Below, one piece after another: positions 20,920 to 33,551 of a stretch of 64,000 nt of DNA (position 1 is the stretch's first letter; every line of letters begins with the position of its first letter). The notes below the pieces were generated by a model, which saw only the letters and a list, made by a program, of their open reading frames with translations, was not told the origin of the DNA and searched no databases. The DNA comes from Pinus tabuliformis (lineage: Eukaryota; Streptophyta; Pinopsida; Pinales; Pinaceae). The stretch lies in the NCBI GenBank assembly GCA_031772625.1, contig CM062813.1, forward strand, positions 761,422,720 through 761,486,719, given 5' to 3'. The translations under genes and the position numbers were made by a program.

Positions 20920-21956
20920 TGTTATAGACATTTTTGGGCACTGCAACCCCAATCAAACATGTCCATAAACCAAGGGCTCCTAAGTCCCTAAAATTGTTGT
21001 TCCATCCCCTAAAATAACAAGGTCAGCTGATTACATCATCTCCCAGAAGTTCTCCATGAAAAACTACTCAGAACTGGTCAAAACTAGACCATCTCACCTG
21101 CTCCATGGTCAAAGTGCGCTGCATCCCACCTAAATGCACATGGGAGGTGTGATGCATACTGAAAATCCCTTCTATGGGGTGCGATGGGCGAGAGTGGACA
21201 AATGGCAGAGTCAATTTGCGAGGTGGATGATCATGGAATCTTCCAGAAACTTCTCCTGTGACACTTGCCTCTATGCATTCGCCCAGGGATGAGTAAGAGA
21301 TCATCAATCTCCAAGTGGAATCAAGAACTATCAGAGAGAGGACACTAATAAAATCTCAGAAGCTGACTCACCCCCCTTGCAAACATCTATATATGGATCC
21401 CTCATCCCAGAGATCCAGAGGTTGGAATTTTGTATCTTGTAAGGAAGTGCTGCTAGTTTCTTGGTGTAACATCATAGTGTTGGGTGATCTAAGCTTTTCA
21501 TGAGGTTAAGAAGGGCTTTCTTGTTGAGAGGATGACGCTGGGTCAGAACAATTCGTTGTAATCCTCTTTTCTATTCTTGATATTAATAAAGCTATTCAAG
21601 TTTTCCTCCACATTCTTGTATGATTGATGATATATGCATCTGTGTGGTCAATATATATCTGGTCCTATATTGTTTATGATAGTAGATCTCTGTTCTTGGA
21701 TAGTGTTATGCTGCTTTGATTCCACAGGTGCTCTTTGAAGCTGGGTAGACGAGGGAGCGAGTGGTGAAGATCTATCAGAAGGGAGAGGAATCAAGCAAGG
21801 AACCAAGTGCAAGACAGAGTTTGGTCTCCTTTGTTCCCATCTTATCTACTTCTCATAAAGGAAAATGAAAGTAGTTTTAGTTTGTTTGTTTCTAAGATAG
21901 CTACCAGTCTTAGTGGGACTAGCAGCTCTGCATAGACACTAGATTTCCCAATAACA
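20920..21956 (+). repeat. G1 right (3') LTR
   Basis: This is 1037 bp, from TGTTATAGACA to CCAATAACA, followed by the target duplicate ACATT (21957-21961). Its first 830 bp match the left LTR closely. Confidence 0.82.
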
Positions 21957-21961
21957 ACATT

Positions 21962-22670
21962 GTCTCAAATCCCCATGGAAAGGAAACTCCTTTCGCAATG
22001 TGGAAGGAAGTGATTGAGCTATTCGAGAATAATGATACCATTCCCTAGTATCTCACCCGACTTACACAAGTTCGGGATGAGCTTGGAGGGTTTGGTGTGA
22101 ATGTTGCAGAAGATGACCTAGCAAGCCTAGCTCTTCTACACCTTCCAAAATCCTGGCATAGATACCAGGACTCGGTGAATGGGAGGGAGAAATTATTGAA
22201 TTGGGAATTCTTATGGTTCGATTTGGTACAAGAAGAAATCAGGTGAAATACCAGAGATGGAGGTTCATCCAAGGAAGAGGATGAAGATAATTTTAGATTG
22301 GTTGGAAAGAGAAATAAGGGAAAATGGATGAAATATCAAACCAAACTAGATTCCAGCTAAGGGAGCAAGCAGAAAGACTTGTCCAAAATAAAATTCTTCA
22401 ATTGTCATGAATTCAGGCACTATGCTACCAAGTGCCCACACAAAGTTTAGCAAGAAGAACTCAGGAGGAGCATCAGGTGAAGAATTGGATTCACATTTTG
22501 AGTTAGACTTCACTCTTATGGCATGCATGAACAATACTATGATGGGGAGTGCATGGTACTTGGATTCAGGTGCCTTGTTCCACATAACAGGGTGTAGAGA
22601 GTTTTTTAGTGATCTGGAGGAGAAGGATCTCCAGATGCATATTGATTTCGGGGATGAAATAAGGTGAAAA
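21962..22670 (+). pseudogene. Element C copy 1: rest of copia gag, zinc knuckle and protease
   Basis: It resumes copia gag directly after the G1 target duplicate (HGKETPFAMWK, typical of the gag middle). It continues through a basic stretch to a zinc-knuckle region (NCHEFRHYATKCPH, about 22392-22445). It then reaches the copia protease signature WYLDSGALFHITG near 22554, where DSG marks the active site. The frame is broken at several points. Confidence 0.75.
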
Positions 22671-23744
22671 GCTACTGGGATTGATACAATAACCTTTAAG
22701 AGAGAGTTGAGATCTCTTCTTAATTTCAAAGATGTTATGTTTGTTCCATGCCTAAAGAAGAACCTCATCTCTGTAGCGGTTTTGGAAGACTGTTGCTATG
22801 ATGTGATCTTCAATAAAGGGAAAGCCTTTCTGAGACACATAGATACTGGGCAGGTGAAGCATTTTGGGGTTAGTGTGAAGAACCTATATAAACTTTATGT
22901 GGAAGATTGTGCTCCATTAAGTAGGAAGGAAAATAAAGTGAAAAGTTGAGATAATGGTGAATTCTGACACATAAGGCTTGGTAATTTGGACCATGACACC
23001 CTTAAAATTATGCAACAAATAATCAATGGCCTCCATAAAGGATCAATTAAGAAGCATGATGTTTGTAAAGATTGTACCTTAGGGAAGTATGTAAAATCCA
23101 CATTCCATTATTGAGACAACAAATAAAATATAGTCTTAGAGAGAGTCCACTCTGATGTTTGTGGACCCTTCTCGATAACCTCCACTACCAGAAATAAATA
23201 CTCTGTTATTTTTATATATGATTTCTTAAGAAAGTGTTGGATCTTATTCATGCGAAAGAAGGATGAGACATTCTTAAAACTTGTAAAATTCAAGGCACTA
23301 GTTGAGAAAGAGACCAACAAGAAGGTGAAGTCTCTCAAGAGTGACAATGGAGGTGAGTATGTTTCGAATGACTTCAAGGAATTTTGTGCCAAAGAAGGAA
23401 TTCAAAGAGAAGTAACAACTCCCCACAACCTACAGAAGAATGGGGTAGCTGAGAGAAAGAATCGAAACATCGCGGGAGCTATGCTACATGACCAAGGCTC
23501 GCCACTGCATTTGTGGGCATAGGCATGTAACACAACAATATACTTGTAGAACCAAAGTCCCCATCACATTCTTGGTATAATTACACCGAAGGAGGATTTC
23601 TTGGGGAGAAAGTCGGATGTGTCTCATATCATAATTTTTGGAGCCTCTGTTTGTTTCCATGTCTCCAAATATTCGAGGAAGAAACTTGAGCCGATAACAC
23701 AGTTGGGAGTTTTTTTGGCTTACATCGAAACTCCACACAATTAC
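22671..23744 (+). pseudogene. Element C copy 1: GAG-pre-integrase and integrase core
   Basis: Recognisable blocks in order: the pre-integrase region (KNLISVAVLEDC, VKNLYKLYVED), the HX3-5H...CX2C-type zinc region ending CKDCTLGKYVKS, and the integrase core with SDVCGPFS, then SDNGGEYVSNDFKEFC, then NGVAERKNRNI. These correspond to the D, D and E blocks of the DDE fold. The downstream part (23601-23744) matches the integrase C-terminal region of copia (FGASVCFHVSK). The element is broken throughout; this is a fossil. Confidence 0.78.
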
Positions 23745-25105
23745 TGGGTGTACTTACCTTCCCTCAGAATGAAAGTTGTGCTAACGGATGTAAAGTTTGA
23801 TGAGGAGAAAGAAATTATATGCTCTCTTGAGAGGGAGCTTCAAATCCCAACAGAAGAGGAGATTTTAGCTCCAAAGAAGGACCCTCACGAAGTTATGGAG
23901 CATCCACAAATGGAGGAGGAAAGAGGAGGCATAGTGGAGACATTCACTCATGCATAACCATCCAGAGAAGGTAGAAAGAGAACCATGGAAGCTAATAGAT
24001 TAGTGCAGGAGGTAAGGGAGAATGTGGGAGCTCCTTCAAATTTTCACAGGAAAAGGGGGTCACCTGAGAGGTACACTGGGTAAATGGCTCTATTGACTAA
24101 GCTTGTAGAGACTATCCATGCTCTTTTGAGGAAGTTGTTGAGCAACTAGTTTGGGTTAATGCAATTGTGGAAGAATATGAATCCATCTGAAGAAAAATGT
24201 TTGGGAGGTGGTCTGAAGATCAACAGATAAATCAATTGTGGGTTTGAAATGGATCTTCAATGTTAAGCATGCAATAGATGGAAACCTAGAGCAGTATAAG
24301 GCTAGATTTGTGGTCAAAGGATTCCCTCAAGTTGAGGGAATTGACTATGAGGAAACCTTTACTCCCGTAGTAAGGTATTCATCCATTATATCAATCTTGC
24401 ACTGGATGCACATATAAGGTGGAAGATCCACTAGGTGGATGTAAAAACAGCATTTCTCAATGTTGTTATCGAGGAGTAAGTATACATAGAGAAACCATAA
24501 GGTTTTGAGAAATTTGATAAGGAGTCTCATGTGTGCAGACTCAGGGGAGCATTTTGTTGTCTCAAATAGGCACCCCGAGCTTGGTACATGTAGATCGATA
24601 ATTATCTCACTGGATTGAACTTCACCAAAAGTGAAGTAGATGCGGACCTCTATCACATTTTGGTTGAAGGTAAATTGCTTATCATTGTTTTATATGTTTA
24701 TGATTTAATATTGACAAGTGATGAGAAGCTGATTATCTCTTGTAAGGAGGACCTTACAAGGGGATTTGAGATTAAGGACATGGGTATCATGCACTACTTC
24801 ATTGGGCTAGAAGTATGGCAAGGCGACGGGGAATTGTTTTTGTCTCAAGGAAAGTATGCCACCGAGATACTGCAGATATTTTGCATGGAGGGTTATAATC
24901 CCATGGAGACACCTCTAGAGACCAACTGGAGGAAGGGGAATACCACTTCAGGTGAAGAGGTTGATGCTACCATTTAACGAAAATTAGTGGGTTCACTGAT
25001 GTATCTTGTGAACACATGACCAATGTGCTATTTGTTCAACCAGATGAGCCAAGCTATGGTTAGGATAACCAAATTGTATTGGAAGGTAGCTAAGCATGTT
25101 GTATG
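23745..25105 (+). pseudogene. Element C copy 1: copia reverse transcriptase
   Basis: RT blocks: KWIFNVKHAIDG, QVEGIDYEETFTPVVRYSS, a VDVKTAFLN block, and the catalytic-region block LLIIVLYVYDLILTSD. A palm-thumb part follows (MHYFIGLEVWQGDGELFLSQGKYA), then the connection FNQMSQA. RT copies element RNA to cDNA in virus-like particles. It stops at the G2 insertion; RNase H continues at 36970. Broken by several changes. Confidence 0.77.
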
Positions 25106-25110
25106 GTACC

Positions 25111-27481
25111 TGTTGAAGCCCCAAAAATCGGGTCGACAACAAGGGGGTTACCTGCCCGGTCCGGACCTTGGTTGGCAGCTCCTTATCTGTTTGGTATAGT
25201 AGGTCTGACTGGGGATAATGGGACCAGTTTCCCAATCTATGTGTGTGTGTGTAGAATTTGATGTTGCTGATCTAACAGTTCCTATCTAAGATATTCTAAT
25301 TCAAACTTTTAATCTAATTCTATGCTATTGTAATCTAATAAACAACACATCTAAATCTATACTAACCTGGGATGTAATTCTTCTATTATATGATCTAAAA
25401 AGATTTCAAATAACAATTGGTAATAAAGATCATTCAGCGATTATAAGAAAGGAAATCAATCAAGATGAACCACTTCGCATAAAAAGTTAGACGAAACAGT
25501 TGTGGACAACATATCGCATAATGAGCTATTCATACATTAGGCATAAATAAATAGCTATCACCGTACAAAAGTGCCAAATGATAACTCAAGCATTCATGCA
25601 ATAATACATAAACAACTAAAAACTGTATATCACTTTAACATATAAGCAAAAATGGTCAAGAGATAAAAGTACCATTTATGACTAGTCCTACTCATAAGCT
25701 TCAAGCAACAATGACTTATCTCTCCTTGCTCTAACATCCACTAAGAGTACAGAAGTGCAACATCAGTAGCAGATATCAAATGCAAACATCAACAAATCCC
25801 GATCCATTCATTCACCAAAACCTCCTCTGAGGGTGCAAAAGTGCATGTTCTGAGGATAAGTTTTTGATAAATTTCTGGACCTTTCTCTAAATGCATGAGA
25901 AGGGTTTAAATACTACTAACTAAATAACTTAATTACACAGATTCAGGATACGGTTTAAATGACTGCCCTTTTTCTAAGCAAAACTATTTCTAAAAATTAA
26001 ATCTAATATCTAACTATTTCTGCATTTGCTCCTTAATGTTGCGAGCATTCAATATTTGCCTGGGTAGAGTCGGCTGACTATCTTCTGCTTTTGGTTGAGC
26101 TAATCAAACAGAAATGGTAAGAGCTAGCACCATCTTTTCAGCAAAATCAATGATATACTCGAGAGTCATCCTCTGGCTATGTGGATTTACTGTGTATGCC
26201 CAGTAATAATCCAAGTTCCACTTGGTTAATCCTCGAATTGCTTCTGCCTCTTCTTTCAGCTTTATGTTTCCAGTTTATTCTTTACCATTTCTTTCTTGTG
26301 TTTTCTGGGCTTACAAGTGACTGAGCAGTTAGAGGCTTTGCTTTTTGAGCAATTTTCTCAGCGATGCGCGATTAGCGCTAATCGCGCATCAGAAACTGCC
26401 TCCGTTCTTTGATCTGGGCCTCTCTGATGCGTTTTTCGCCTTTAGCGCCTTTTCCTTCACCAGGTATAAGCTTCAAAATTTTTAAACATACTGATTTCGT
26501 GAGCTTCTGACCTTGAGCATTAATCTGCCTGTTGATATTAGCATTGTTCAACTACTCATTCAACCATGGCTGTGAATGAAAGATCTGTAATGGATAGCTC
26601 AACAGCGCTCTGTGAATCTGCGGCTCTGTTGCATGCGGTATCCATTTATGATGGCATCTTTTCTCTGTTTCTGAGCATTGGAGCTTTACCCTTTTCCTTC
26701 ATGGCTTCCTGCACATTGCTTTGTGTTGTTTCTGTTTTTCGTTCCTGCAGTTCACACATGAGGAGAGAGTAATGATAATAAAAATCGACAAGAAAGCTTT
26801 AAGCTCTATGGATGTACAAAAACATGCCACCTGATGTGAACTGACTCTTCGAAAAACACAAAACCGTCTTTCATTAACAACTGGCGTATCATTCATTAAT
26901 TATCATTAAAGCGTGTATCCAGTTCTTGGTTTATAAAAAGCTTTTCTTGAATGTTGAGCCGGGGAAAATCTGCGATGGAACGTTTCTGCGATTCGCATCG
27001 CAGTATCGCATATCGCATTATCGCATTACCACAAATTTCATTAAGATGTGTTATCACGGGATTGCTCGATCGTGCTATCGCAAGATCACAGATCGTAGTA
27101 TCGCGCTATCGCAATATTGCGGATCGCAGTATCGCGCTATCGCAAGATCGCAGATCGCTACAATCGTTAAATGGTTATGTGCTTTTCATGCGACGTTGCG
27201 ATATGTGATATCGCATATCAAATACCGGCGATTTTTTAAGGTTTTCCAATGTGAGCGATTCTTAATGCATGCGATGCGATGGAATTCGTGTCGCACTTTC
27301 ACAGTTTATCATTTTTACTCATAAGGAAATGTCCTCTCATTCTTTGCACGATGCGATGTTTTCTTAAGGAGTAAAATGCATGAGCCTTAATTGAATTTTT
27401 GAATTTTTTACTAAGGGTCCCCACTTACCTAGTGTTATTGCTAATACTATATAAGGAGGGGGGTTGTTGGTGGCCACAACA
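25111..27481 (-). repeat. G2 3' LTR (left in window)
   Basis: This is 2371 bp, from TGTTGAAGCC to GTGGCCACAACA. It contains a short TG repeat (about 25240-25252), the ATCGC-rich cluster (26960-27300), and a 68-codon plus-strand open frame (26566-26772) also present in the other LTR. Confidence 0.87.
26960..27300 (-). repeat. ATCGC-rich cluster in the G2 3' LTR, with a 31-bp tandem unit
   Basis: More than ten ATCGC words occur in about 200 bp. A 31-bp unit beginning GATCGYAGTATCGCGC is present twice in tandem (27091-27121 and 27122-27152), with a partial unit just left. In element orientation this lies in the first fifth of the LTR, where U3 enhancers are expected. A regulatory role is inference. 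Confidence 0.6.
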
Positions 27482-28561
27482 ATTGGCGATTCACTTGGAA
27501 GAACCAGTTATCTCTATTTATCTATTGAATTTTTTCAAACTTCCAAAACATAAAATTTTTCGGAAAATTAAACTTTGTTATGGAAAGATAGAGTACATTA
27601 TGCTCTAAAACGTCAATGATATTTTGTTTCAACCATTTTCTACTTTGACTATTTGCTTCCTCAGGCTAGTCCTTGTATTTACATCAACCATTACTTGGTC
27701 TTGTAAAGATAAAACAAAGTCTCCTCTGTAACCCAGTTTTAAATATGCTCATTTGTCGTAGGTAGAGCCTTTGCTGCTAGCAGGCATTTATAGCCTCGAC
27801 AGGGTTACCTGTTACCCAGCAATGATCCTGTATCCTACTTAAGGTGGTCTACAACTTTCAAAGAAAAATCCATATCAACACTTATTGCTTTGATTTTCTT
27901 TTTTATTCTTAAAGAACAATGTCTTGGTTTGGTAGCCAAATTATGACACAGTCATTCACATGATTTATAACTTTGCTGAACAAGCTGGCTCACAATGAGA
28001 CCCCTTGTCTTTTGATTGCAACAATCTTGAGTCATTGCCCTGTTGTGGTGTACAGTATTGGAAAAGTCAGCAAGTTATAATATCTGTGATAATGATAAGC
28101 CGGCTCGTGATGAGACCTCTTATTCTTCAAGATAAAGTGTATCCTTGGGTTATTCCTCTGAAAGTGGCGATTTTCCTTAGCAGGGAGGAAGTCATTGTTT
28201 CCTTAAGATAGCTCTGGATGACAATAATAGAGTTTTTTGGAAACAACTGTTCTACAGAGAATCTTTATTTTGTTATTGATACCTTTCATTGTGCTGAGAT
28301 AAAACAATTTCTTCACTAAAGGTTGCTTTCATCAAATTTTTTGAGGTTGAAACTAGTATCATATCTAAGCTAAAGTTTTTAACTGTATCTATCAATAATA
28401 AAGATCAGTTTTCCAAAAGATTTGCTATTTATACAAGCGAAAAGTTCAAAATCTGAAAGAGAATTGGTGCCTTTTTTGTAAATGCTTAATGTAACCATTC
28501 ACAACTAGTTTTATTATGAAAAAGAAAAACAACTATTCTACAAAAATAGAAGAATAATCTT
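27482..28561. other. G2 3' untranslated internal region
   Basis: About 1.1 kb between the integrase frame and the 3' LTR. No gene is supported on either strand. No clean polypurine tract is visible next to the LTR in the minus direction. Confidence 0.6.
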
Positions 28562-29251
28562 CTATGGAAAATATTTCTTGAGAATTTGTCCATTAACAGG
28601 CAAAGGATCCCTCTTACCTGCTAAATCCTGTAACACAAACGTTGATGGACCTACGACTTCTACAATCTTAAAAGGACCAAGCCACATCCTTTGAAATTTT
28701 GTATGTTTGCCCTTTTCTTCATGAACCTTGTCCCACTTTAAAACTAAATCTCCCATCTGAAAATCTTTTCTGGTCATTATGTTTGAATCAAAAGAGGATT
28801 TTACTAGCGCTTGATGATGAGCATGCGTTTTCCTAGCTTGTTCTCGTTGTTCTTCTAATTTAATTATTTCCATTTGTCTTAGCTGTAAGGAGGAAGTGGG
28901 TACTTCATCAATGTATTGTACTAAAGACAAAGAGGGAATTGCTAAGTGAGTCGGAAGAACCACTTCTTTCCCATAAACTAAATTAAAGGGAGAAGTGTCG
29001 ATAGAAGCTTTTTGCGTTATCCGATCTGCCCATAAAGCATATATCAAAGCCTTGTGCCAATTTTTATGATTTTGGTCAACTGTTCTTTTAATAATCCTGA
29101 TTAGGTTTTTATTTGTTGACTTAGCTAACCCATTACCTTGTGGGTAGTAATTGGCTGAATATTTAAGTTTGAATCCTCTTTTAAGTGCAAATATAGTCAT
29201 TGCATTTCGAGAAAAGTATGATGCATTATCAAACATTAAAGCGGATGGCAA
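28562..29251 (-). pseudogene. G2: integrase core end and C-terminal domain
   Basis: An open frame of 229 codons. Early residues read LMFDNASYFS and YYPQGNGLAKSTNKN, the last two DDE blocks of Ty3 integrase. RITQKASIDTSPFNLVYGKEVVLPTHL then follows the usual Ty3 pattern. The C-terminal GPF/Y-like part (MWLGPFKIVEVVGPSTFVLQDL) is clear. The first core block lies upstream and is not in this frame. The enzyme would insert cDNA in the nucleus. Fossil copy. Confidence 0.8.
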
Positions 29252-29548
29252 TCCAAACCTGGTGATTATAAATTGATCTATGAACTCAATGATATTTTCA
29301 AAATTAGCCGTCTTGAGCGGAACTGCTTCTACCCACTTAATAAAATAATCTGTTGCTGTGAGGATGTATCTATGCTACTTAGAAGAGTGAGGAACGATCT
29401 CACCTATTATATCCAAGCCCCACTGACTGAAAGGTTGCTCGATGTTTACTGGCTGTAGTGGTAGGGACGACTTCTTTTGTTTTCCAGCAGTAGTTTGGCA
29501 GACTTGACATCTTCTCACGTAACTGTGTGATTCTTTAAACAACGTGGG

Positions 29549-30532
29549 CTAATAATATCCTGCGCGTAAGATTTTTTGTGCAGTAGCATCTCCAGCGTAG
29601 TGTCCTCCTGCCGGCCCATCGTGGAGTTCTTGCAAAACTTTTTCAGCTTCAGCTTTCTCAAGACACCTAAGAAGAACAAAATCATAATTTTTTCTAAAAA
29701 GAATATCATTTATGAGCTGATATTGTTTGGCTTTCAACCTTAGGGCTCTTTTCTTAGTATGATCAAGGTGTGAAGGAGCATACCCATTCTTAAGATAATA
29801 AATGATATCAGCATATAATGATTCTGCATCATTTAGGCTTACCTCACACATTTGTACCTCTTCAGATGGAATTTCAGAAATTTGCGATGCTCCAGCCAGC
29901 ATTTTGCAGAAGCCTTGACCTCTTACAATGTTTGCTGGTTTGATCTCAATGTCATATTCCTGTAAGGCAGTAACCCAATTGGCCCTTTCCTCACCCACAT
30001 CTTTCTGTACTAGAAGATTCCTTACCGCTAGAAAGGGTACTATGATCTTAGTATGGGTTTTAAGTAAGAAAGGTTTGAAGTATTTGACCGCTTTGAAAAC
30101 AGCATAAGCCTGTTTCTCTACGTCTGAATAATTTAGTTCAACACCCTGTAATTTTGAGCTAAAAAATGCAATTGGAGCTTCCGCTTTTTCTTGATTTGCT
30201 TGAGTTAGAATCGCAGCATATGACTTATCTGAGGCAAATGTGTATAAAATAAAAGGCTCTGAAAAATTCGGGGTTGCTAAAGATGGAGCATTAATAATAG
30301 CTTGTTTGAACAGGTTGAATGCTTCATGTTCATCTTGACCCCATTTAAAATTTGAATTCTTTTTAATCACGATTTGTAAAGGAGACAAGTTTCGTGAAAA
30401 ATCTGGAACGAATCTCTTTACAAAATTGATCTGACCAAGGAAAGATTGCATGGATTTTTTGTTATGAGGTAGGGATATTTCAGAAATTTCTTTGACTCTG
30501 TCGGGATCAATGTGAAAACCGGATTTTGACAC
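29549..30532 (-). pseudogene. G2: RT thumb, native RNase H and integrase zinc region
   Basis: Order: the RT thumb/connection (FLGQINFVKRFVPDFSRNLSPL), then the native Ty3 RNase H (PFILYTFASDKSYAAILTQ, APIAFFSSKL, LNYSDVEKQAYAV). A linker and the integrase N-terminal zinc-binding region end the frame (LHDGPAGGHYAGDATAQKIL). The native RNase H looks eroded in motif, in line with lineages that carry a second RNase H. It follows directly on the frame at 30559-32901. Confidence 0.8.
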
Positions 30533-30558
30533 TATGAATCCTAGAAGTTTCCCTTCAC

Positions 30559-32901
30559 TTAGTGCGAAAAAAATTTCTTTGGGTTAAGTGAAATTCCATA
30601 CCTTAAACACCGTTGAAAGATTTGTTTCAGGTCTTTGAGATGGTCGCTTCGCTTCTTCGAGTACACTGTTATATCATCCAAATAAATTACTACAGATTTA
30701 TTGACTAAACCTTTGAATGCGATGTCCATGGCTCTCTGAAATGTGGCACCAGCATTAGTCAAACCAAATGGCATCTTCCGATATGCGTATGTGCCCCATT
30801 TAGTTCTAAATGTGGTTTTCAACTGATCATCAGGATGTACCAACACTTGATTGTATCCTGAAAATCCATCCAAGAAAGACATTAATTCTGAGCCCGTCAC
30901 TGCCTGCAGTATCTGTTCCATAGGTGGTAGAGGAAAATTATCTTTTTGATAGGCTTTGTTAAGGTTCCAAAAGTCAATGAAAATCCTAATATCTCTGTTT
31001 TTCTTTCTAACAGGTACCATATTGGAGACCCATTTGGAATGTCTGACGGGAAAGATTATCCTGGCTTTCAATAACTTATTGAGCTCAGTTTTTATCTGAT
31101 TTTCTAAATTGGGGTGGATCTTTCTCAGCTTTTGTTGGACAGGTTTTTCATTATCGATCATGGGAATAGTATGCTGGATGATGGAAGTGTCGTATGTTTT
31201 CAGCTCATCATAATTCCAGGCAAAAACATTTTTATATTGTCTCAAAAGACGAATATATGCTAGTTTCTCTTCAGGGTCTAGGCCGAGGCCTAGATTAATG
31301 TTTTGTGGTTTAGCATCGGTCCCTAGGTTTACTAATTCGTAGTTCAAGGTTGAAATTTGGAGTTTTGAATTGGTAGACCTCTTCAACCGATCTTTCAAAT
31401 CGTACAAGTTTTCTAACTTGACCACCGAATTAGGTATAGCATTATTAGTGCTATTTTGTTGCAATTGTTGATCATGCTGGTCTTCGTCAATTATTTGATT
31501 GGAGTAGGATCCTTCAGACACGAGGAAATTTATGATATCAGGATTGTCATTGAATACTCTCCAATTTGTGATGTTGTCAGGAATGGATGGTCTAAAGATT
31601 AATTCTATTGAGAATCTATCTGGACTAAAATCTTCGAACAGAATAAGCTTAGAAGCTATGTTAGCCAAAAGGTCTATGCTTGCGTTTTGGAGCCTAGGGA
31701 TTGAAGAAATATTAAACGCTATGAAATGCTCAGTCAGATCTTGTACTAAGGATTGATAGTGTTTTAAATGACCTGATAAGCAATGTATAGTGTTACGTAC
31801 CTGTTTGACCACAATCTCAGAGTCTCCAAAAACTTGAAGATACTTGACGTCTAACTCGATTGCTTTGTACAGGCCTTGAACCAAAGCCTCGTATTCTACT
31901 GTATTGTTTGTGCAATCGAATTTGAGTCTGCATGTGAGCATGATCTTATCTCCTTCTGGACTAATCAGAACGCATCCTGCTCCTGCTCCTTCGTTAGATC
32001 TAGAACCATCAAAAAATAATTTCCAAAACAAAGATTTATTTACAGGTTTATCTAAAAATGTGATACATTTCGAACTATCAGTTCGAGAAAAATTTTCGAC
32101 TTGGGACAAAACAGAGTGTTCTAAATAGGGTGACGCATGAGCATTGAAATTGCCGAGGAAAGAATCTACCAAGTAATTGCCAATAATGCTGCTGTTATAC
32201 GCTACTGGTTCATTTTCTCCCTCTAACTCCATTACTATGTACTTCTGGTGTAGCTCTCGTTCAACTTTTATTTGATTCGATTTACCGTTGTAGGGCAGCC
32301 ACATGTGTGACCAGTCGGTTGCGAAGTATCCATGGAGTTTTTCTGACCAATCCCTGCTAAGAATTAAGCCATAGAATTTTGGGATATCGGCAACTAGAAT
32401 GTCAATAACCTGGCATACCTTCGGGTTGGATGACAACCTTATGGTTACTTGATTGAGTTTGCCAATCACTTCGACTTGAGATCGATCTAGCTGAACTATG
32501 CGCACTGCGGATTTCTGTGGTTGAACATTTAACTTGGCACATATAGATTTGGGTAAAATATTCGATGAAACACCGGAATCTACCAAACAATTGTGCACGT
32601 TTTTATTGAAGATTTCATAAGTAAGGAGAAACGGGGGAGTGTGAGATCTTGATCTTCCTCCAATTAAGGCGATGTCATTTGGATCAATCTTATTGATCGC
32701 GTTAGTTGGAGGTCTTCCCATGTTATGGGAAGCTTGAGAAAGTACAGTGGTAGGCAAAGGTGCAACTGGCACGACATGTAATTCTTTCATCATTATCTTC
32801 TGTTGATGTTTCAACTTGCTCAGTTCGTAAAGGGTGATGTTAGCCCTAGTCTTCTTCATGTTTTCAATAATATTGTACTCCATTTCATCCGACACTATCA
32901 A
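30559..32901 (-). pseudogene. G2: protease, extra RNase H and reverse transcriptase polyprotein segment
   Basis: An open frame of 780 codons. The retropepsin lies at about residues 100-190 (CLVDSGVSSNILP, then YGLILSRDW). A second, archaeal-type RNase H lies at about 293-420, with FFDGS (D298), VEYEAL (E337), GDSE (D360) and D410, all four acidic residues of the RNase H site. The RT lies at about 590-780 (VSNMVPVRKKNRDIRIFIDF, MSFLDGFSGYNQ, MPFGLTNAGATFQ, YLDDITVYS). An RNase H ahead of RT differs from the standard Ty3 order PR-RT-RH-IN and points to the Tat group, known for an added RNase H. This is a long frame in an element that is nonetheless broken elsewhere. Confidence 0.85.
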
Positions 32902-33062
32902 TATTTTAGATGGAGTCGTTTCATCTGTTTGGACTGGGCTGGTTTGAGTCGCTTTAGATGTCGTTTTCTTTGTCGCAACTTTATCCTTTATTGCAGAGCT
33001 TGCGCTCTTCGACTTAGGGATAGTTTGGGGAGGATCAAGCTGGTTTTTGCTTCATGTGCTAA

Positions 33063-33551
33063 CTAGAAATACTTCTTGATCTTCTTCTTGTGGGAGGATA
33101 AATCCCACATTCCTTGTAATTCCACAACTTCTTCGTCATCAGTATGCCCTTCAGTGGCAATTTCCTCTTCCTCATCCTCGGATTCAACGTTTGAAATGGC
33201 ATTGGGTGGCTTTGCATCCGTTGAAGGTCCTCTTTTAAAAGCTCTGTAGGGCTTTTTTGAAGCAGTTTCTGCTACTTGCTTTTTTATGTCGATCATTTCA
33301 TTGGACATGGTCTTTAGAACTTTCTGCAATCCTTCCAAATCAAATGGATCCTTTGCTTGTTTCTTCTTGGAGTCTTCCTTGAAGGTGACCTTTTTGGATT
33401 TACGTTCCTCTATCGCGGATCTCTTTTCCAAGGCTATTATTCGTTTCTCTACTGCTATCGCTTCTTTCATGTTATCAGCTAAGGTTATTTTATTGGCCCT
33501 GTCCATGAAGATTGCTATTTCGATGGTAGAGAGGTGATATACCATTCGCAT
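33063..33551 (-). pseudogene. G2: gag C-terminal part, charged region
   Basis: A 162-codon frame with a helical charged region (MKEAIAVEKRIIALEKRSA, KKVTFKEDSKKK) and an acidic tail (ESEDEEEEIATEGHTDDEE). It overlaps 33515-33997 by a few codons' span and continues gag in a shifted frame. No zinc knuckle is seen. It is probably the nucleocapsid-like end of gag. Confidence 0.6.

Larger units (their letters stand above)
16790..21956 (+). mobile_element. G1: Ty3/gypsy-like, pol-less LTR element nested in gag of element C
   Basis: It begins TGTTATAGACA and ends CCCAATAACA (TGTTA/TAACA inverted ends). It is flanked by ACATT on both sides (16785-16789 and 21957-21961), and copia gag sequence resumes right after. 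The left LTR (16790-17623) is shorter than the right one (20920-21956). Between them lie one protease-type open frame and about 2.4 kb of non-coding DNA that includes the hairpin series at 19000-19776. No reverse transcriptase or integrase is seen, so it could move only with help in trans. LTRs are about 97% alike by eye, which makes it younger than its host element. Confidence 0.83.

Noticed and set aside
26566-26772. 68-codon plus-strand frame conserved in both G2 LTRs (also 36049-36255)
   Set aside because: The LTRs are about 96% identical overall, so conservation is not evidence for coding. It is antisense to the element and has no family match.
27482-27500. Primer site beside the left G2 LTR (ATTGGCGATTCACTTGG)
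   Set aside because: It resembles a tRNA-Arg-type site, but all coding blocks and the TTTGGCGC site at 34571-34589 put the 5' end on the right. This is the element's 3' side.
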